64,000 bases of DNA from Hydractinia symbiolongicarpus (GCF_029227915.1 NC_079881.1:10044001-10108000); one strand, 5' to 3'. Numbered from the stretch's first letter, positions 43,903-53,771 are shown. The notes: generated from the sequence alone by a model not told the origin. Translations and numbers: made by a program.

Positions 43903-44033
43903 GTGCCGTTAGTTGTGCCTCGGAAGCACCTATTGGGCGTTTGGAAGCAACGGCACGTCAAATATTTTAGTCATTTGCAAGAAGACATTGTAATAACAAC
44001 GTTCTTTTGAAATGCATCGGATTAGGGCACAGT

Positions 44034-44106
44034 GCCTTGTTAGCGCAGTAGGCAGCGCGTCAGTCTCATAATCTGAAGGTCGTGAGTTCGATCCTCACAC
44101 AGGGCA
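44034..44106 (+). tRNA. tRNA-Met(CAT), unit 72
   Basis: Consensus copy. Confidence 0.92.
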
Positions 44107-44170
44107 AGGCTTTTAAAAGCCGCAGTGAATCAATTGTTTGGCGCCTATTACAAAACTAGCAACTCAACAA

Positions 44171-44243
44171 TGATTCCGCCTGGGCTCGAACCGGGGAGCT
44201 TGCGCGTGTGAAGCGCACGTGATAACCGCTACACTACGGAATC
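44171..44243 (-). tRNA. tRNA-Val(CAC), unit 72
   Basis: T-stem change (CCAGG). Confidence 0.84.
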
Positions 44244-44334
44244 CAATGAATATTTGAACCTATGACGAAGGAAAGCAATACAAGGCTAAAATAGCTAGAG
44301 AAAAAAGCAAAAACATGTCGCTTGTTGGTTGCCA

Positions 44335-44407
44335 GATTCCGTAGTGTATTGGTTACCACGTGCGCTTAACACGCGCAAGGTCCCCGGTTCGAGCCCGGGC
44401 GGAATCA
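44335..44407 (+). tRNA. tRNA-Val(AAC), unit 73
   Basis: D-arm TATTGGTTACC; D-stem altered. Confidence 0.78.
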
Positions 44408-44447
44408 TTGATGTTTCCGCGAAGCGAACCTCGGAAGAGCCTCTGTA

Positions 44448-44519
44448 GGTTCCATGGTGTAATGGTTAGCACTCAGGACTCTGAATCCTGCGATCCGAGT
44501 TCAAGTCTCGGTGGAACCT
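44448..44519 (+). tRNA. tRNA-Gln(CTG), unit 73
   Basis: Consensus copy. Confidence 0.92.
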
Positions 44520-44650
44520 GTGCCGTTAGTTGTGCCTCGGAAGCACCTATTGGGCGTTTGGAAGCAACGGCATTTGAAATATTTTAGTCGTTTGCAAGAA
44601 GACATTGTAATAACAACGTTCTTCTAAAATGCATCGGATTAGGGCGCAGT

Positions 44651-44723
44651 GCCTTGTTAGCGCAGTAGGCAGTGCGTCAGTCTCATAATCTGAAGGTCGT
44701 GAGTTCGATCCTCACACAGGGCA
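44651..44723 (+). tRNA. tRNA-Met(CAT), unit 73
   Basis: D-stem wobble (GTGC). Confidence 0.87.
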
Positions 44724-44787
44724 AGGCTTTTAAAAGCCGCAGTGAATCAAATGTTTGACGCCTATTACGAAACTAGCAACTCAACAA

Positions 44788-44860
44788 TGATTCCGCCCGG
44801 GCTCGAACCGGGGACCTTGCGCGTGTGAAGCGCACGTGATAACCGCTACACTACGAAATC
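44788..44860 (-). tRNA. tRNA-Val(CAC), unit 73
   Basis: Acceptor wobble (GATTTCG). Confidence 0.87.
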
Positions 44861-44951
44861 CAATGAATTTTGGAACCGATGACGAAGGAAAGCAATACAA
44901 GGCTAAAACAGCAAGAGAAAAAAGCAAAAACATGTCGCTTGTTAGATGCCA

Positions 44952-45023
44952 GATTCCGTAGTGTAGTTGTTATCACGTGCGCTTACACGCACAAGGTCCC
45001 CGGTTCGAGCCCGGGCGGAATCA
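44952..45023 (+). tRNA. tRNA-Val, shortened anticodon loop, unit 74
   Basis: One base missing in the anticodon loop (GCGCTTACACGCAC), 72 nt, D-loop GG changed to TG. A six-base loop leaves the anticodon undefined; likely pseudogene. Confidence 0.55.
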
Positions 45024-45063
45024 TTGATGTTTCCGCGAAGCGAACCTCGGAAGAACCTCTGTA

Positions 45064-45135
45064 GGTTCCATGGTGTAATGGTTAGCAATCAGGACCCTGA
45101 ATGCTGCGATCCGAGTTCAAGTCTCGGTGGAACCT
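45064..45135 (+). tRNA. tRNA-Gln(CTG), unit 74
   Basis: U33 replaced by C (CCCTGAA); stem TGCTG mismatch. Confidence 0.62.
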
Positions 45136-45266
45136 GTGCCGTTAGTTGTGCCTCGAAAGCACCTATTGGGCGTTTGGAAGCAACGGCACTTGAAATATTT
45201 TAGTCATTTGCAAGAAGACATTGTAATAACAACGTTCTTCTCAAATGCATCGGATTAGGGCACAGT

Positions 45267-45339
45267 GCCTTGTTAGCGCAGTAGGCAGCGCGTCAGTCTC
45301 ATAATCTGAAGGTCGTGAGTTCGATCCTCACATAGGGCA
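45267..45339 (+). tRNA. tRNA-Met(CAT), unit 74
   Basis: Acceptor wobble (ATAGGGC). Confidence 0.87.
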
Positions 45340-45403
45340 AGGCTTTTAAAAGCCGCAGTGAATCAAATGTTTAACGCCTATTACAAAACTAGCAACTCAA
45401 CAA

Positions 45404-45476
45404 TGATTCCGCCCGGGCTCGAACCGGGGACCTTGCGCGTGTGAAGCGCACGTGATAATCGCTACACTACGGAATC
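45404..45476 (-). tRNA. tRNA-Val(CAC), unit 74
   Basis: One D-loop change. Confidence 0.88.
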
Positions 45477-45567
45477 CAATGAATTTTGGAACCTATGACG
45501 AAGAAAAGCAATACAAGGCTAAAATAGCTAGAGAAAAAACCAAAAACATGTCGCTTGTTAGTTGCCA

Positions 45568-45640
45568 GATTCCGTAGTGTAGTGGTTAGCACGTGCGCTT
45601 AACACGCGCAAGGTCCCCGGTTCGAGCCCGGGCGGAATCA
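45568..45640 (+). tRNA. tRNA-Val(AAC), unit 75
   Basis: D-loop GGTTAGCAC. Confidence 0.89.
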
Positions 45641-45680
45641 TTGATATTTCCGCGAAGCGAACCTCGGAAGAGCCTCTGTA

Positions 45681-45752
45681 GGTTCCATGGTGTAATGGTT
45701 AGCACTCAGGACTCTGAATCCTGCGATCCGAGTTCAAGTCTCGGTGGAACCT
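45681..45752 (+). tRNA. tRNA-Gln(CTG), unit 75
   Basis: Consensus copy. Confidence 0.92.
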
Positions 45753-45883
45753 GTGCCGTTAGTTGTGCCTCGGAAGCACCTATTGGGCGTTTGGAAGCAA
45801 CGGCACTTCAAATATTTTAGTCATTTGCAAGAAGACATTGTAATAACAACGTTCTTTTGACATGCATCGGATTAGGGCACAGT

Positions 45884-45956
45884 GCCTTGTTAGCGCAGTA
45901 GGCAGCGCGTCAGTCTCATAATCTGAAGGTCGTGAGTTCGATCCTCACACAGGGCA
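45884..45956 (+). tRNA. tRNA-Met(CAT), unit 75
   Basis: Consensus copy; only T3 in the altered palindrome downstream. Confidence 0.9.
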
Positions 45957-46020
45957 AGGCCTTTAAAAGCCGCAGTGAATTAATTGTTTGGCGCCTATTA
46001 CAAAACTAGCAACTCAACAA

Positions 46021-46093
46021 TTATTCCGCCCGGGCTCGAACCGGGGACCTTGCGCGTGTGAAGCGCACGTGATAACCGCTACACTACGGAATC
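46021..46093 (-). tRNA. tRNA-Val(CAC), unit 75
   Basis: C72A acceptor mismatch. Confidence 0.78.
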
Positions 46094-46184
46094 CAATGAA
46101 TATTTGAACCTATGACGAAGGAAAGAAATACAAGGCTAAAGTAGCTAGAGAAAAAAGCAAAAACATGTCGCTTGTTAGTTGCCA

Positions 46185-46257
46185 GATTACGTAGTGTAGT
46201 GGTTATCACGTGCCCTTTACACGCGCAAGGTCCCTGGTTCGAGCCCGGGCGGAATCA
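46185..46257 (+). tRNA. tRNA-Val(TAC), unit 76
   Basis: Acceptor GATTACG and anticodon stem TGCCC mismatches. Confidence 0.68.
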
Positions 46258-46297
46258 TTGATGTTTCCGCGAAGCGAACCTCGGAAGAGCCTCTGTA

Positions 46298-46369
46298 GGT
46301 TCCATGGTGTAATGGTTAGCACTCAGGACTCTGAATCCTGCGATCCGAGTTCAAGTCTCGGTGGAACCT
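46298..46369 (+). tRNA. tRNA-Gln(CTG), unit 76
   Basis: Consensus copy. Confidence 0.92.
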
Positions 46370-46500
46370 GTGCCGTTAGTTGTGCCTCGGAAGCACCTAT
46401 TGGGCGTTTGGAAGCAACGGCACTTCAAATATTTTAGTCATTTGCAAGAAGACATTGTAATAACAACGTTCTTCTGAAATGCATCGGATTAGGGCACAGT

Positions 46501-46573
46501 GCCTTGTTAGCGCAGTAGGCAGCGCGTCAGTCTCATAATCTGAAGGTCGTGAGTTCGATCCTCACACAGGGCA
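46501..46573 (+). tRNA. tRNA-Met(CAT), unit 76
   Basis: Consensus copy. Confidence 0.92.
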
Positions 46574-46637
46574 AGGCTTTTAAAAGCCGCAGTGAATCAA
46601 ATGTTTGACGCCTATTACAAAACTAGCAACTCAACAA

Positions 46638-46710
46638 TGATTCCGCCCGGGCTCGAACCGGGGACCTTGCACGTGTGAAGCGCACGTGATAACCGCTACA
46701 CTACGGAATC
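46638..46710 (-). tRNA. tRNA-Val(CAC), unit 76
   Basis: Stem wobble (GTGCA). Confidence 0.88.
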
Positions 46711-46801
46711 CAATGAATATTTGAACCTATGACGAAGGAAAGCAATACAAAGCTAAAATAGCTAGAGAAAAAAGCAAAAACATGTCGCTTGTTAGTTGCC
46801 A

Positions 46802-46874
46802 GATTCCGTAGTGTAGTGATTATCACGTGCGCTTAACACGCCCAAGGTCCCCGGTTCGAGCCCGGGCGGAATCA
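46802..46874 (+). tRNA. tRNA-Val(AAC), unit 77
   Basis: As unit 72. Confidence 0.7.
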
Positions 46875-46914
46875 TTAATGTTTCCGCGAAGCGAACCTCG
46901 GAAGAGCCTCTGTA

Positions 46915-46986
46915 GGTTCCATGGTGTAATGGTTAGCACTCAGGACTCTGAATCCTGCGATCCGAGTTCAAGTCTCGGTGGAACCT
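46915..46986 (+). tRNA. tRNA-Gln(CTG), unit 77
   Basis: Consensus copy. Confidence 0.92.
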
Positions 46987-47117
46987 GTGCCGTTAGTTGT
47001 GCCTCGGAAGCACCTATTGGGCGTTTGGAAGCAACGGCACGTCAAATATTTTAGTCATTTGCAAGAAGACATTGTAATAACAACGTTCTTCTAAAATGCA
47101 TCGGATTAGGGCGCAGT

Positions 47118-47190
47118 GCCTTGTTAGCGCAGTAGGCAGTGCGTCAGTCTCATAATCTGAAGGTCGTGAGTTCGATCCTCACACAGGGCA
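47118..47190 (+). tRNA. tRNA-Met(CAT), unit 77
   Basis: D-stem wobble (GTGC). Confidence 0.87.
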
Positions 47191-47254
47191 AGGCTTTTAA
47201 AAGCCGCAGTGAATCAAATGTTTGACGCCTATTACGAAACTAGCAACTCAACAA

Positions 47255-47327
47255 TGATTCCGCCCGGGCTCGAACCGGGGACCTTGCGCGTGTGAAGCGC
47301 ACGTGATAACCGCTACACTACGAAATC
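47255..47327 (-). tRNA. tRNA-Val(CAC), unit 77
   Basis: Acceptor wobble. Confidence 0.87.
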
Positions 47328-47418
47328 CAATGAATTTTGGAACCGATGACGAAGGAAAGCAATACAAGGCTAAAACAGCAAGAGAAAAAAGCAAAAACAT
47401 GTCGCTTGTTAGATGCCA

Positions 47419-47490
47419 GATTCCGTAGTGTAGTTGTTATCACGTGCGCTTACACGCACAAGGTCCCCGGTTCGAGCCCGGGCGGAATCA
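47419..47490 (+). tRNA. tRNA-Val, shortened anticodon loop, unit 78
   Basis: Duplicate of the unit 74 deletion. Confidence 0.55.
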
Positions 47491-47530
47491 TTGATGTTTC
47501 CGCGAAGCGAACCTCGGAAGAACCTCTGTA

Positions 47531-47602
47531 GGTTCCATGGTGTAATGGTTAGCAATCAGGACCCTGAATGCTGCGATCCGAGTTCAAGTCTCGGTGGAAC
47601 CT
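47531..47602 (+). tRNA. tRNA-Gln(CTG), unit 78
   Basis: U33C as in unit 74. Confidence 0.62.
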
Positions 47603-47733
47603 GTGCCGTTAGTTGTGCCTCGAAAGCACCTATTGGGCGTTTGGAAGCAACGGCACTTGAAATATTTTAGTCATTTGCAAGAAGACATTGTAATAACAAC
47701 GTTCTTCTCAAATGCATCGGATTAGGGCACAGT

Positions 47734-47806
47734 GCCTTGTTAGCGCAGTAGGCAGCGCGTCAGTCTCATAATCTGAAGGTCGTGAGTTCGATCCTCACAT
47801 AGGGCA
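47734..47806 (+). tRNA. tRNA-Met(CAT), unit 78
   Basis: Acceptor wobble (ATAGGGC). Confidence 0.87.
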
Positions 47807-47870
47807 AGGCTTTTAAAAGCCGCAGTGAATCAAATGTTTAACGCCTATTACAAAACTAGCAACTCAACAA

Positions 47871-47943
47871 TGATTCCGCCCGGGCTCGAACCGGGGACCT
47901 TGCGCGTGTGAAGCGCACGTGATAATCGCTACACTACGGAATC
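47871..47943 (-). tRNA. tRNA-Val(CAC), unit 78
   Basis: One D-loop change. Confidence 0.88.
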
Positions 47944-48034
47944 CAATGAATTTTGGAACCTATGACGAAGAAAAGCAATACAAGGCTAAAATAGCTAGAG
48001 AAAAAACCAAAAACATGTCGCTTGTTAGTTGCCA

Positions 48035-48107
48035 GATTCCGTAGTGTAGTGGTTAGCACGTGCGCTTAACACGCGCAAGGTCCCCGGTTCGAGCCCGGGC
48101 GGAATCA
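48035..48107 (+). tRNA. tRNA-Val(AAC), unit 79
   Basis: D-loop GGTTAGCAC. Confidence 0.89.
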
Positions 48108-48147
48108 TTGATATTTCCGCGAAGCGAACCTCGGAAGAGCCTCTGTA

Positions 48148-48219
48148 GGTTCCATGGTGTAATGGTTAGCACTCAGGACTCTGAATCCTGCGATCCGAGT
48201 TCAAGTCTCGGTGGAACCT
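48148..48219 (+). tRNA. tRNA-Gln(CTG), unit 79
   Basis: Consensus copy. Confidence 0.92.
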
Positions 48220-48350
48220 GTGCCGTTAGTTGTGCCTCGGAAGCACCTATTGGGCGTTTGGAAGCAACGGCACTTCAAATATTTTAGTCATTTGCAAGAA
48301 GACATTGTAATAACAACGTTCTTTTGAAATGCATCGGATTAGGGCACAGT

Positions 48351-48423
48351 GCCTTGTTAGCGCAGTAGGCAGCGCGTCAGTCTCATAATCTGAAGGTCGT
48401 GAGTTCGATCCTCACACAGGGCA
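48351..48423 (+). tRNA. tRNA-Met(CAT), unit 79
   Basis: Consensus copy; T3 downstream. Confidence 0.9.
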
Positions 48424-48487
48424 AGGCCTTTAAAAGCCGCAGTGAATTAATTGTTTGGCGCCTATTACAAAACTAGCAACTCAACAA

Positions 48488-48560
48488 TTATTCCGCCCGG
48501 GCTCGAACCGGGGACCTTGCGCGTGTGAAGCGCACGTGATAACCGCTACACTACGGAATC
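48488..48560 (-). tRNA. tRNA-Val(CAC), unit 79
   Basis: C72A acceptor mismatch. Confidence 0.78.
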
Positions 48561-48651
48561 CAATGAATATTTGAACCTATGACGAAGGAAAGAAATACAA
48601 GGCTAAAGTAGCTAGAGAAAAAAGCAAAAACATGTCGCTTGTTAGTTGCCA

Positions 48652-48724
48652 GATTACGTAGTGTAGTGGTTATCACGTGCCCTTTACACGCGCAAGGTCC
48701 CTGGTTCGAGCCCGGGCGGAATCA
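48652..48724 (+). tRNA. tRNA-Val(TAC), unit 80
   Basis: As unit 76. Confidence 0.68.
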
Positions 48725-48764
48725 TTGATGTTTCCGCGAAGCGAACCTCGGAAGAGCCTCTGTA

Positions 48765-48836
48765 GGTTCCATGGTGTAATGGTTAGCACTCAGGACTCTG
48801 AATCCTGCGATCCGAGTTCAAGTCTCGGTGGAACCT
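48765..48836 (+). tRNA. tRNA-Gln(CTG), unit 80
   Basis: Consensus copy. Confidence 0.92.
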
Positions 48837-48967
48837 GTGCCGTTAGTTGTGCCTCGGAAGCACCTATTGGGCGTTTGGAAGCAACGGCACTTCAAATATT
48901 TTAGTCATTTGCAAGAAGACATTGTAATAACAACGTTCTTCTGAAATGCATCGGATTAGGGCACAGT

Positions 48968-49040
48968 GCCTTGTTAGCGCAGTAGGCAGCGCGTCAGTCT
49001 CATAATCTGAAGGTCGTGAGTTCGATCCTCACACAGGGCA
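48968..49040 (+). tRNA. tRNA-Met(CAT), unit 80
   Basis: Consensus copy. Confidence 0.92.
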
Positions 49041-49104
49041 AGGCTTTTAAAAGCCGCAGTGAATCAAATGTTTGACGCCTATTACAAAACTAGCAACTCA
49101 ACAA

Positions 49105-49177
49105 TGATTCCGCCCGGGCTCGAACCGGGGACCTTGCACGTGTGAAGCGCACGTGATAACCGCTACACTACGGAATC
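49105..49177 (-). tRNA. tRNA-Val(CAC), unit 80
   Basis: Stem wobble (GTGCA). Confidence 0.88.
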
Positions 49178-49268
49178 CAATGAATATTTGAACCTATGAC
49201 GAAGGAAAGCAATACAAAGCTAAAATAGCTAGAGAAAAAAGCAAAAACATGTCGCTTGTTAGTTGCCA

Positions 49269-49341
49269 GATTCCGTAGTGTAGTGATTATCACGTGCGCT
49301 TAACACGCCCAAGGTCCCCGGTTCGAGCCCGGGCGGAATCA
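49269..49341 (+). tRNA. tRNA-Val(AAC), unit 81
   Basis: As unit 72. Confidence 0.7.
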
Positions 49342-49381
49342 TTAATGTTTCCGCGAAGCGAACCTCGGAAGAGCCTCTGTA

Positions 49382-49453
49382 GGTTCCATGGTGTAATGGT
49401 TAGCACTCAGGACTCTGAATCCTGCGATCCGAGTTCAAGTCTCGGTGGAACCT
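49382..49453 (+). tRNA. tRNA-Gln(CTG), unit 81
   Basis: Consensus copy. Confidence 0.92.
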
Positions 49454-49584
49454 GTGCCGTTAGTTGTGCCTCGGAAGCACCTATTGGGCGTTTGGAAGCA
49501 ACGGCACGTCAAATATTTTAGTCATTTGCAAGAAGACATTGTAATAACAACGTTCTTTTGAAATGCATCGGATTAGGGCACAGT

Positions 49585-49657
49585 GCCTTGTTAGCGCAGT
49601 AGGCAGCGCGTCAGTCTCATAATCTGAAGGTCGTGAGTTCGATCCTCACACAGGGCA
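49585..49657 (+). tRNA. tRNA-Met(CAT), unit 81
   Basis: Consensus copy. Confidence 0.92.
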
Positions 49658-49721
49658 AGGCTTTTAAAAGCCGCAGTGAATCAATTGTTTGGCGCCTATT
49701 ACAAAACTAGCAACTCAACAA

Positions 49722-49794
49722 TGATTCCGCCTGGGCTCGAACCGGGGACCTTGCGCGTGTGAAGCGCACGTGATAACCGCTACACTACGGAATC
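49722..49794 (-). tRNA. tRNA-Val(CAC), unit 81
   Basis: T-stem change (CCAGG). Confidence 0.86.
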
Positions 49795-49885
49795 CAATGA
49801 ATATTTGAACCTATGACGAAGGAAAGCAATACAAGGCTAAAATAGCTAGAGAAAAAAGCAAAAACATGTCGCTTGTTAGTTGCCA

Positions 49886-49958
49886 GATTCCGTAGTGTAT
49901 TGGTTACCACGTGCGCTTAACACGCGCAAGGTCCCCGGTTCGAGCCCGGGCGGAATCA
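49886..49958 (+). tRNA. tRNA-Val(AAC), unit 82
   Basis: D-arm as in unit 73. Confidence 0.78.
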
Positions 49959-49998
49959 TTGATGTTTCCGCGAAGCGAACCTCGGAAGAGCCTCTGTA

Positions 49999-50070
49999 GG
50001 TTCCATGGTGTAATGGTTAGCACTCAGGACTCTGAATCCTGCGATCCGAGTTCAAGTCTCGGTGGAACCT
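49999..50070 (+). tRNA. tRNA-Gln(CTG), unit 82
   Basis: Consensus copy. Confidence 0.92.
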
Positions 50071-50201
50071 GTGCCGTTAGTTGTGCCTCGAAAGCACCTA
50101 TTGGGCGTTTGGAAGCAACGGCACCTGAAATATTTTAGTCATTTGCAAGAAGACATTGTAATAACAACGTTCTTCTCAAATGCATCGGATTAGGGCACAG
50201 T

Positions 50202-50274
50202 GCCTTGTTAGCGCAGTAGGCAGCGCGTCAGTCTCATAATCTGAAGGTCGTGAGTTCGATCCTCACATAGGGCA
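50202..50274 (+). tRNA. tRNA-Met(CAT), unit 82
   Basis: Acceptor wobble. Confidence 0.87.
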
Positions 50275-50338
50275 AGGCTTTTAAAAGCCGCAGTGAATCA
50301 AATGTTTAACGCCTATTACAAAACTAGCAACTCAACAA

Positions 50339-50411
50339 TGATTCCGCCCGGGCTCGAACCGGGGACCTTGCGCGTGTGAAGCGCACGTGATAATCGCTAC
50401 ACTACGGAATC
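50339..50411 (-). tRNA. tRNA-Val(CAC), unit 82
   Basis: One D-loop change. Confidence 0.88.
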
Positions 50412-50502
50412 CAATGAATTTTGGAACCTATGACGAAGAAAAGCAATACAAGGCTAAAATAGCTAGAGAAAAAACCAAAAACATGTCGCTTGTTAGTTGC
50501 CA

Positions 50503-50575
50503 GATTCCGTAGTGTAGTGGTTAGCACGTGCGCTTAACACGCGCAAGGTCCCCGGTTCGAGCCCGGGCGGAATCA
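50503..50575 (+). tRNA. tRNA-Val(AAC), unit 83
   Basis: D-loop GGTTAGCAC. Confidence 0.89.
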
Positions 50576-50615
50576 TTGATATTTCCGCGAAGCGAACCTC
50601 GGAACAGCCTCTGTA

Positions 50616-50687
50616 GGTTCCATGGTGTAATGGTTAGCACTCAGGACTCTGAATCCTGCGATCCGAGTTCAAGTCTCGGTGGAACCT
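50616..50687 (+). tRNA. tRNA-Gln(CTG), unit 83
   Basis: Consensus copy. Confidence 0.92.
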
Positions 50688-50818
50688 GTGCCGTTAGTTG
50701 TGCCTCGGAAGCACCTATTGGGCGTTTGGAAGCAACGGCACTTCAAATATTTTAGTCATTTGCAAGAAGACATTGTAATAACAACGTTCTTCTGAAATGC
50801 ATCGGATTAGGGCACAGT

Positions 50819-50891
50819 GCCTTGTTAGCGCAGTAGGCAGCGCGTCAGTCTCATAATCTGAAGGTCGTGAGTTCGATCCTCACATAGGGCA
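50819..50891 (+). tRNA. tRNA-Met(CAT), unit 83
   Basis: Acceptor wobble. Confidence 0.87.
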
Positions 50892-50955
50892 AGGCTTTTA
50901 AAAGCCGCAGTGAATCAAATGTTTAACGCCTATTACAAAACTAGCAACTCAACAA

Positions 50956-51028
50956 TGATTCCGCCCGGGCTCGAACCGGGGACCTTGCGCGTGTGAAGCG
51001 CACGTGATAATCGCTACACTACGGAATC
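50956..51028 (-). tRNA. tRNA-Val(CAC), unit 83
   Basis: One D-loop change. Confidence 0.88.
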
Positions 51029-51119
51029 CAATGAATTTTGGAACCTATGACGAAGAAAAGCAATACAAGGCTAAAATAGCTAGAGAAAAAACCAAAAACA
51101 TGTCGCTTGTTAGTTGCCA

Positions 51120-51192
51120 GATTCCGTAGTGTAGTGGTTAGCACGTGCGCTTAACACGCGCAAGGTCCCCGGTTCGAGCCCGGGCGGAATCA
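51120..51192 (+). tRNA. tRNA-Val(AAC), unit 84
   Basis: D-loop GGTTAGCAC. Confidence 0.89.
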
Positions 51193-51232
51193 TTGATATT
51201 TCCGCGAAGCGAACCTCGGAAGAGCCTCTGTA

Positions 51233-51304
51233 GGTTCCATGGTGTAATGGTTAGCACTCAGGACTCTGAATCCTGCGATCCGAGTTCAAGTCTCGGTGGA
51301 ACCT
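51233..51304 (+). tRNA. tRNA-Gln(CTG), unit 84
   Basis: Consensus copy. Confidence 0.92.
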
Positions 51305-51435
51305 GTGCCGTTAGTTGTGCCTCGGAAGCACCTATTGGGCGTTTGGAAGCAACGGCACTTCAAATATTTTAGTCATTTGCAAGAAGACATTGTAATAACA
51401 ACGTTCTTTTGACATGCATCGGATTAGGGCACAGT

Positions 51436-51508
51436 GCCTTGTTAGCGCAGTAGGCAGCGCGTCAGTCTCATAATCTGAAGGTCGTGAGTTCGATCCTCAC
51501 ACAGGGCA
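51436..51508 (+). tRNA. tRNA-Met(CAT), unit 84
   Basis: Consensus copy; T3 downstream. Confidence 0.9.
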
Positions 51509-51572
51509 AGGCCTTTAAAAGCCGCAGTGAATTAATTGTTTGGCGCCTATTACAAAACTAGCAACTCAACAA

Positions 51573-51645
51573 TTATTCCGCCCGGGCTCGAACCGGGGAC
51601 CTTGCGCGTGTGAAGCGCACGTGATAACCGCTACACTACGGAATC
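51573..51645 (-). tRNA. tRNA-Val(CAC), unit 84
   Basis: C72A acceptor mismatch. Confidence 0.78.
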
Positions 51646-51736
51646 CAATGAATATTTGAACCTATGACGAAGGAAAGAAATACAAGGCTAAAGTAGCTAG
51701 AGAAAAAAGCAAAAACATGTCGCTTGTTAGTTGCCA

Positions 51737-51809
51737 GATTACGTAGTGTAGTGGTTATCACGTGCCCTTTACACGCGCAAGGTCCCTGGTTCGAGCCCGG
51801 GCGGAATCA
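51737..51809 (+). tRNA. tRNA-Val(TAC), unit 85
   Basis: As unit 76. Confidence 0.68.
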
Positions 51810-51849
51810 TTGATGTTTCCGCGAAGCGAACCTCGGAAGAGCCTCTGTA

Positions 51850-51921
51850 GGTTCCATGGTGTAATGGTTAGCACTCAGGACTCTGAATCCTGCGATCCGA
51901 GTTCAAGTCTCGGTGGAACCT
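51850..51921 (+). tRNA. tRNA-Gln(CTG), unit 85
   Basis: Consensus copy. Confidence 0.92.
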
Positions 51922-52052
51922 GTGCCGTTAGTTGTGCCTCGGAAGCACCTATTGGGCGTTTGGAAGCAACGGCACTTCAAATATTTTAGTCATTTGCAAG
52001 AAGACATTGTAATAACAACGTTCTTCTGAAATGCATCGGATTAGGGCACAGT

Positions 52053-52125
52053 GCCTTGTTAGCGCAGTAGGCAGCGCGTCAGTCTCATAATCTGAAGGTC
52101 GTGAGTTCGATCCTCACACAGGGCA
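52053..52125 (+). tRNA. tRNA-Met(CAT), unit 85
   Basis: Consensus copy. Confidence 0.92.
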
Positions 52126-52189
52126 AGGCTTTTAAAAGCCGCAGTGAATCAAATGTTTGACGCCTATTACAAAACTAGCAACTCAACAA

Positions 52190-52262
52190 TGATTCCGCCC
52201 GGGCTCGAACCGGGGACCTTGCACGTGTGAAGCGCACGTGATAACCGCTACACTACGGAATC
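52190..52262 (-). tRNA. tRNA-Val(CAC), unit 85
   Basis: Stem wobble (GTGCA). Confidence 0.88.
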
Positions 52263-52353
52263 CAATGAATATTTGAACCTATGACGAAGGAAAGCAATAC
52301 AAAGCTAAAATAGCTAGAGAAAAAAGCAAAAACATGTCGCTTGTTAGTTGCCA

Positions 52354-52426
52354 GATTCCGTAGTGTAGTGATTATCACGTGCGCTTAACACGCCCAAGGT
52401 CCCCGGTTCGAGCCCGGGCGGAATCA
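52354..52426 (+). tRNA. tRNA-Val(AAC), unit 86
   Basis: As unit 72. Confidence 0.7.
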
Positions 52427-52466
52427 TTAATGTTTCCGCGAAGCGAACCTCGGAAGAGCCTCTGTA

Positions 52467-52538
52467 GGTTCCATGGTGTAATGGTTAGCACTCAGGACTC
52501 TGAATCCTGCGATCCGAGTTCAAGTCTCGGTGGAACCT
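52467..52538 (+). tRNA. tRNA-Gln(CTG), unit 86
   Basis: Consensus copy. Confidence 0.92.
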
Positions 52539-52669
52539 GTGCCGTTAGTTGTGCCTCGGAAGCACCTATTGGGCGTTTGGAAGCAACGGCACGTCAAATA
52601 TTTTAGTCATTTGCAAGAAGACATTGTAATAACAACGTTCTTCTAAAATGCATCGGATTAGGGCGCAGT

Positions 52670-52742
52670 GCCTTGTTAGCGCAGTAGGCAGTGCGTCAGT
52701 CTCATAATCTGAAGGTCGTGAGTTCGATCCTCACACAGGGCA
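52670..52742 (+). tRNA. tRNA-Met(CAT), unit 86
   Basis: D-stem wobble (GTGC). Confidence 0.87.
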
Positions 52743-52806
52743 AGGCTTTTAAAAGCCGCAGTGAATCAAATGTTTGACGCCTATTACGAAACTAGCAACT
52801 CAACAA

Positions 52807-52879
52807 TGATTCCGCCCGGGCTCGAACCGGGGACCTTGCGCGTGTGAAGCGCACGTGATAACCGCTACACTACGAAATC
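52807..52879 (-). tRNA. tRNA-Val(CAC), unit 86
   Basis: Acceptor wobble. Confidence 0.87.
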
Positions 52880-52970
52880 CAATGAATTTTGGAACCGATG
52901 ACGAAGGAAAGCAATACAAGGCTAAAACAGCAAGAGAAAAAAGCAAAAACATGTCGCTTGTTAGATGCCA

Positions 52971-53042
52971 GATTCCGTAGTGTAGTTGTTATCACGTGCG
53001 CTTACACGCACAAGGTCCCCGGTTCGAGCCCGGGCGGAATCA
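52971..53042 (+). tRNA. tRNA-Val, shortened anticodon loop, unit 87
   Basis: Duplicate of the unit 74 deletion. Confidence 0.55.
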
Positions 53043-53082
53043 TTGATGTTTCCGCGAAGCGAACCTCGGAAGAACCTCTGTA

Positions 53083-53154
53083 GGTTCCATGGTGTAATGG
53101 TTAGCAATCAGGACCCTGAATGCTGCGATCCGAGTTCAAGTCTCGGTGGAACCT
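53083..53154 (+). tRNA. tRNA-Gln(CTG), unit 87
   Basis: U33C as in unit 74. Confidence 0.62.
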
Positions 53155-53285
53155 GTGCCGTTAGTTGTGCCTCGAAAGCACCTATTGGGCGTTTGGAAGC
53201 AACGGCACTTGAAATATTTTAGTCATTTGCAAGAAGACATTGTAATAACAACGTTCTTCTCAAATGCATCGGATTAGGGCACAGT

Positions 53286-53358
53286 GCCTTGTTAGCGCAG
53301 TAGGCAGCGCGTCAGTCTCATAATCTGAAGGTCGTGAGTTCGATCCTCACATAGGGCA
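53286..53358 (+). tRNA. tRNA-Met(CAT), unit 87
   Basis: Acceptor wobble. Confidence 0.87.
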
Positions 53359-53422
53359 AGGCTTTTAAAAGCCGCAGTGAATCAAATGTTTAACGCCTAT
53401 TACAAAACTAGCAACTCAACAA

Positions 53423-53495
53423 TGATTCCGCCCGGGCTCGAACCGGGGACCTTGCGCGTGTGAAGCGCACGTGATAATCGCTACACTACGGAATC
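53423..53495 (-). tRNA. tRNA-Val(CAC), unit 87
   Basis: One D-loop change. Confidence 0.88.
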
Positions 53496-53586
53496 CAATG
53501 AATTTTGGAACCTATGACGAAGAAAAGCAATACAAGGCTAAAATAGCTAGAGAAAAAACCAAAAACATGTCGCTTGTTAGTTGCCA

Positions 53587-53659
53587 GATTCCGTAGTGTA
53601 GTGGTTAGCACGTGCGCTTAACACGCGCAAGGTCCCCGGTTCGAGCCCGGGCGGAATCA
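53587..53659 (+). tRNA. tRNA-Val(AAC), unit 88
   Basis: D-loop GGTTAGCAC. Confidence 0.89.
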
Positions 53660-53699
53660 TTGATATTTCCGCGAAGCGAACCTCGGAAGAGCCTCTGTA

Positions 53700-53771
53700 G
53701 GTTCCATGGTGTAATGGTTAGCACTCAGGACTCTGAATCCTGCGATCCGAGTTCAAGTCTCGGTGGAACCT
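53700..53771 (+). tRNA. tRNA-Gln(CTG), unit 88
   Basis: Consensus copy. Confidence 0.92.

Noticed and set aside
44870-45064. ATG-initiated frame of 64 codons in the divergent spacer of units 74, 78, 87 and 97
   Set aside because: It runs into tRNA-Val and depends on the one-base deletion in that gene; no codon or domain evidence.
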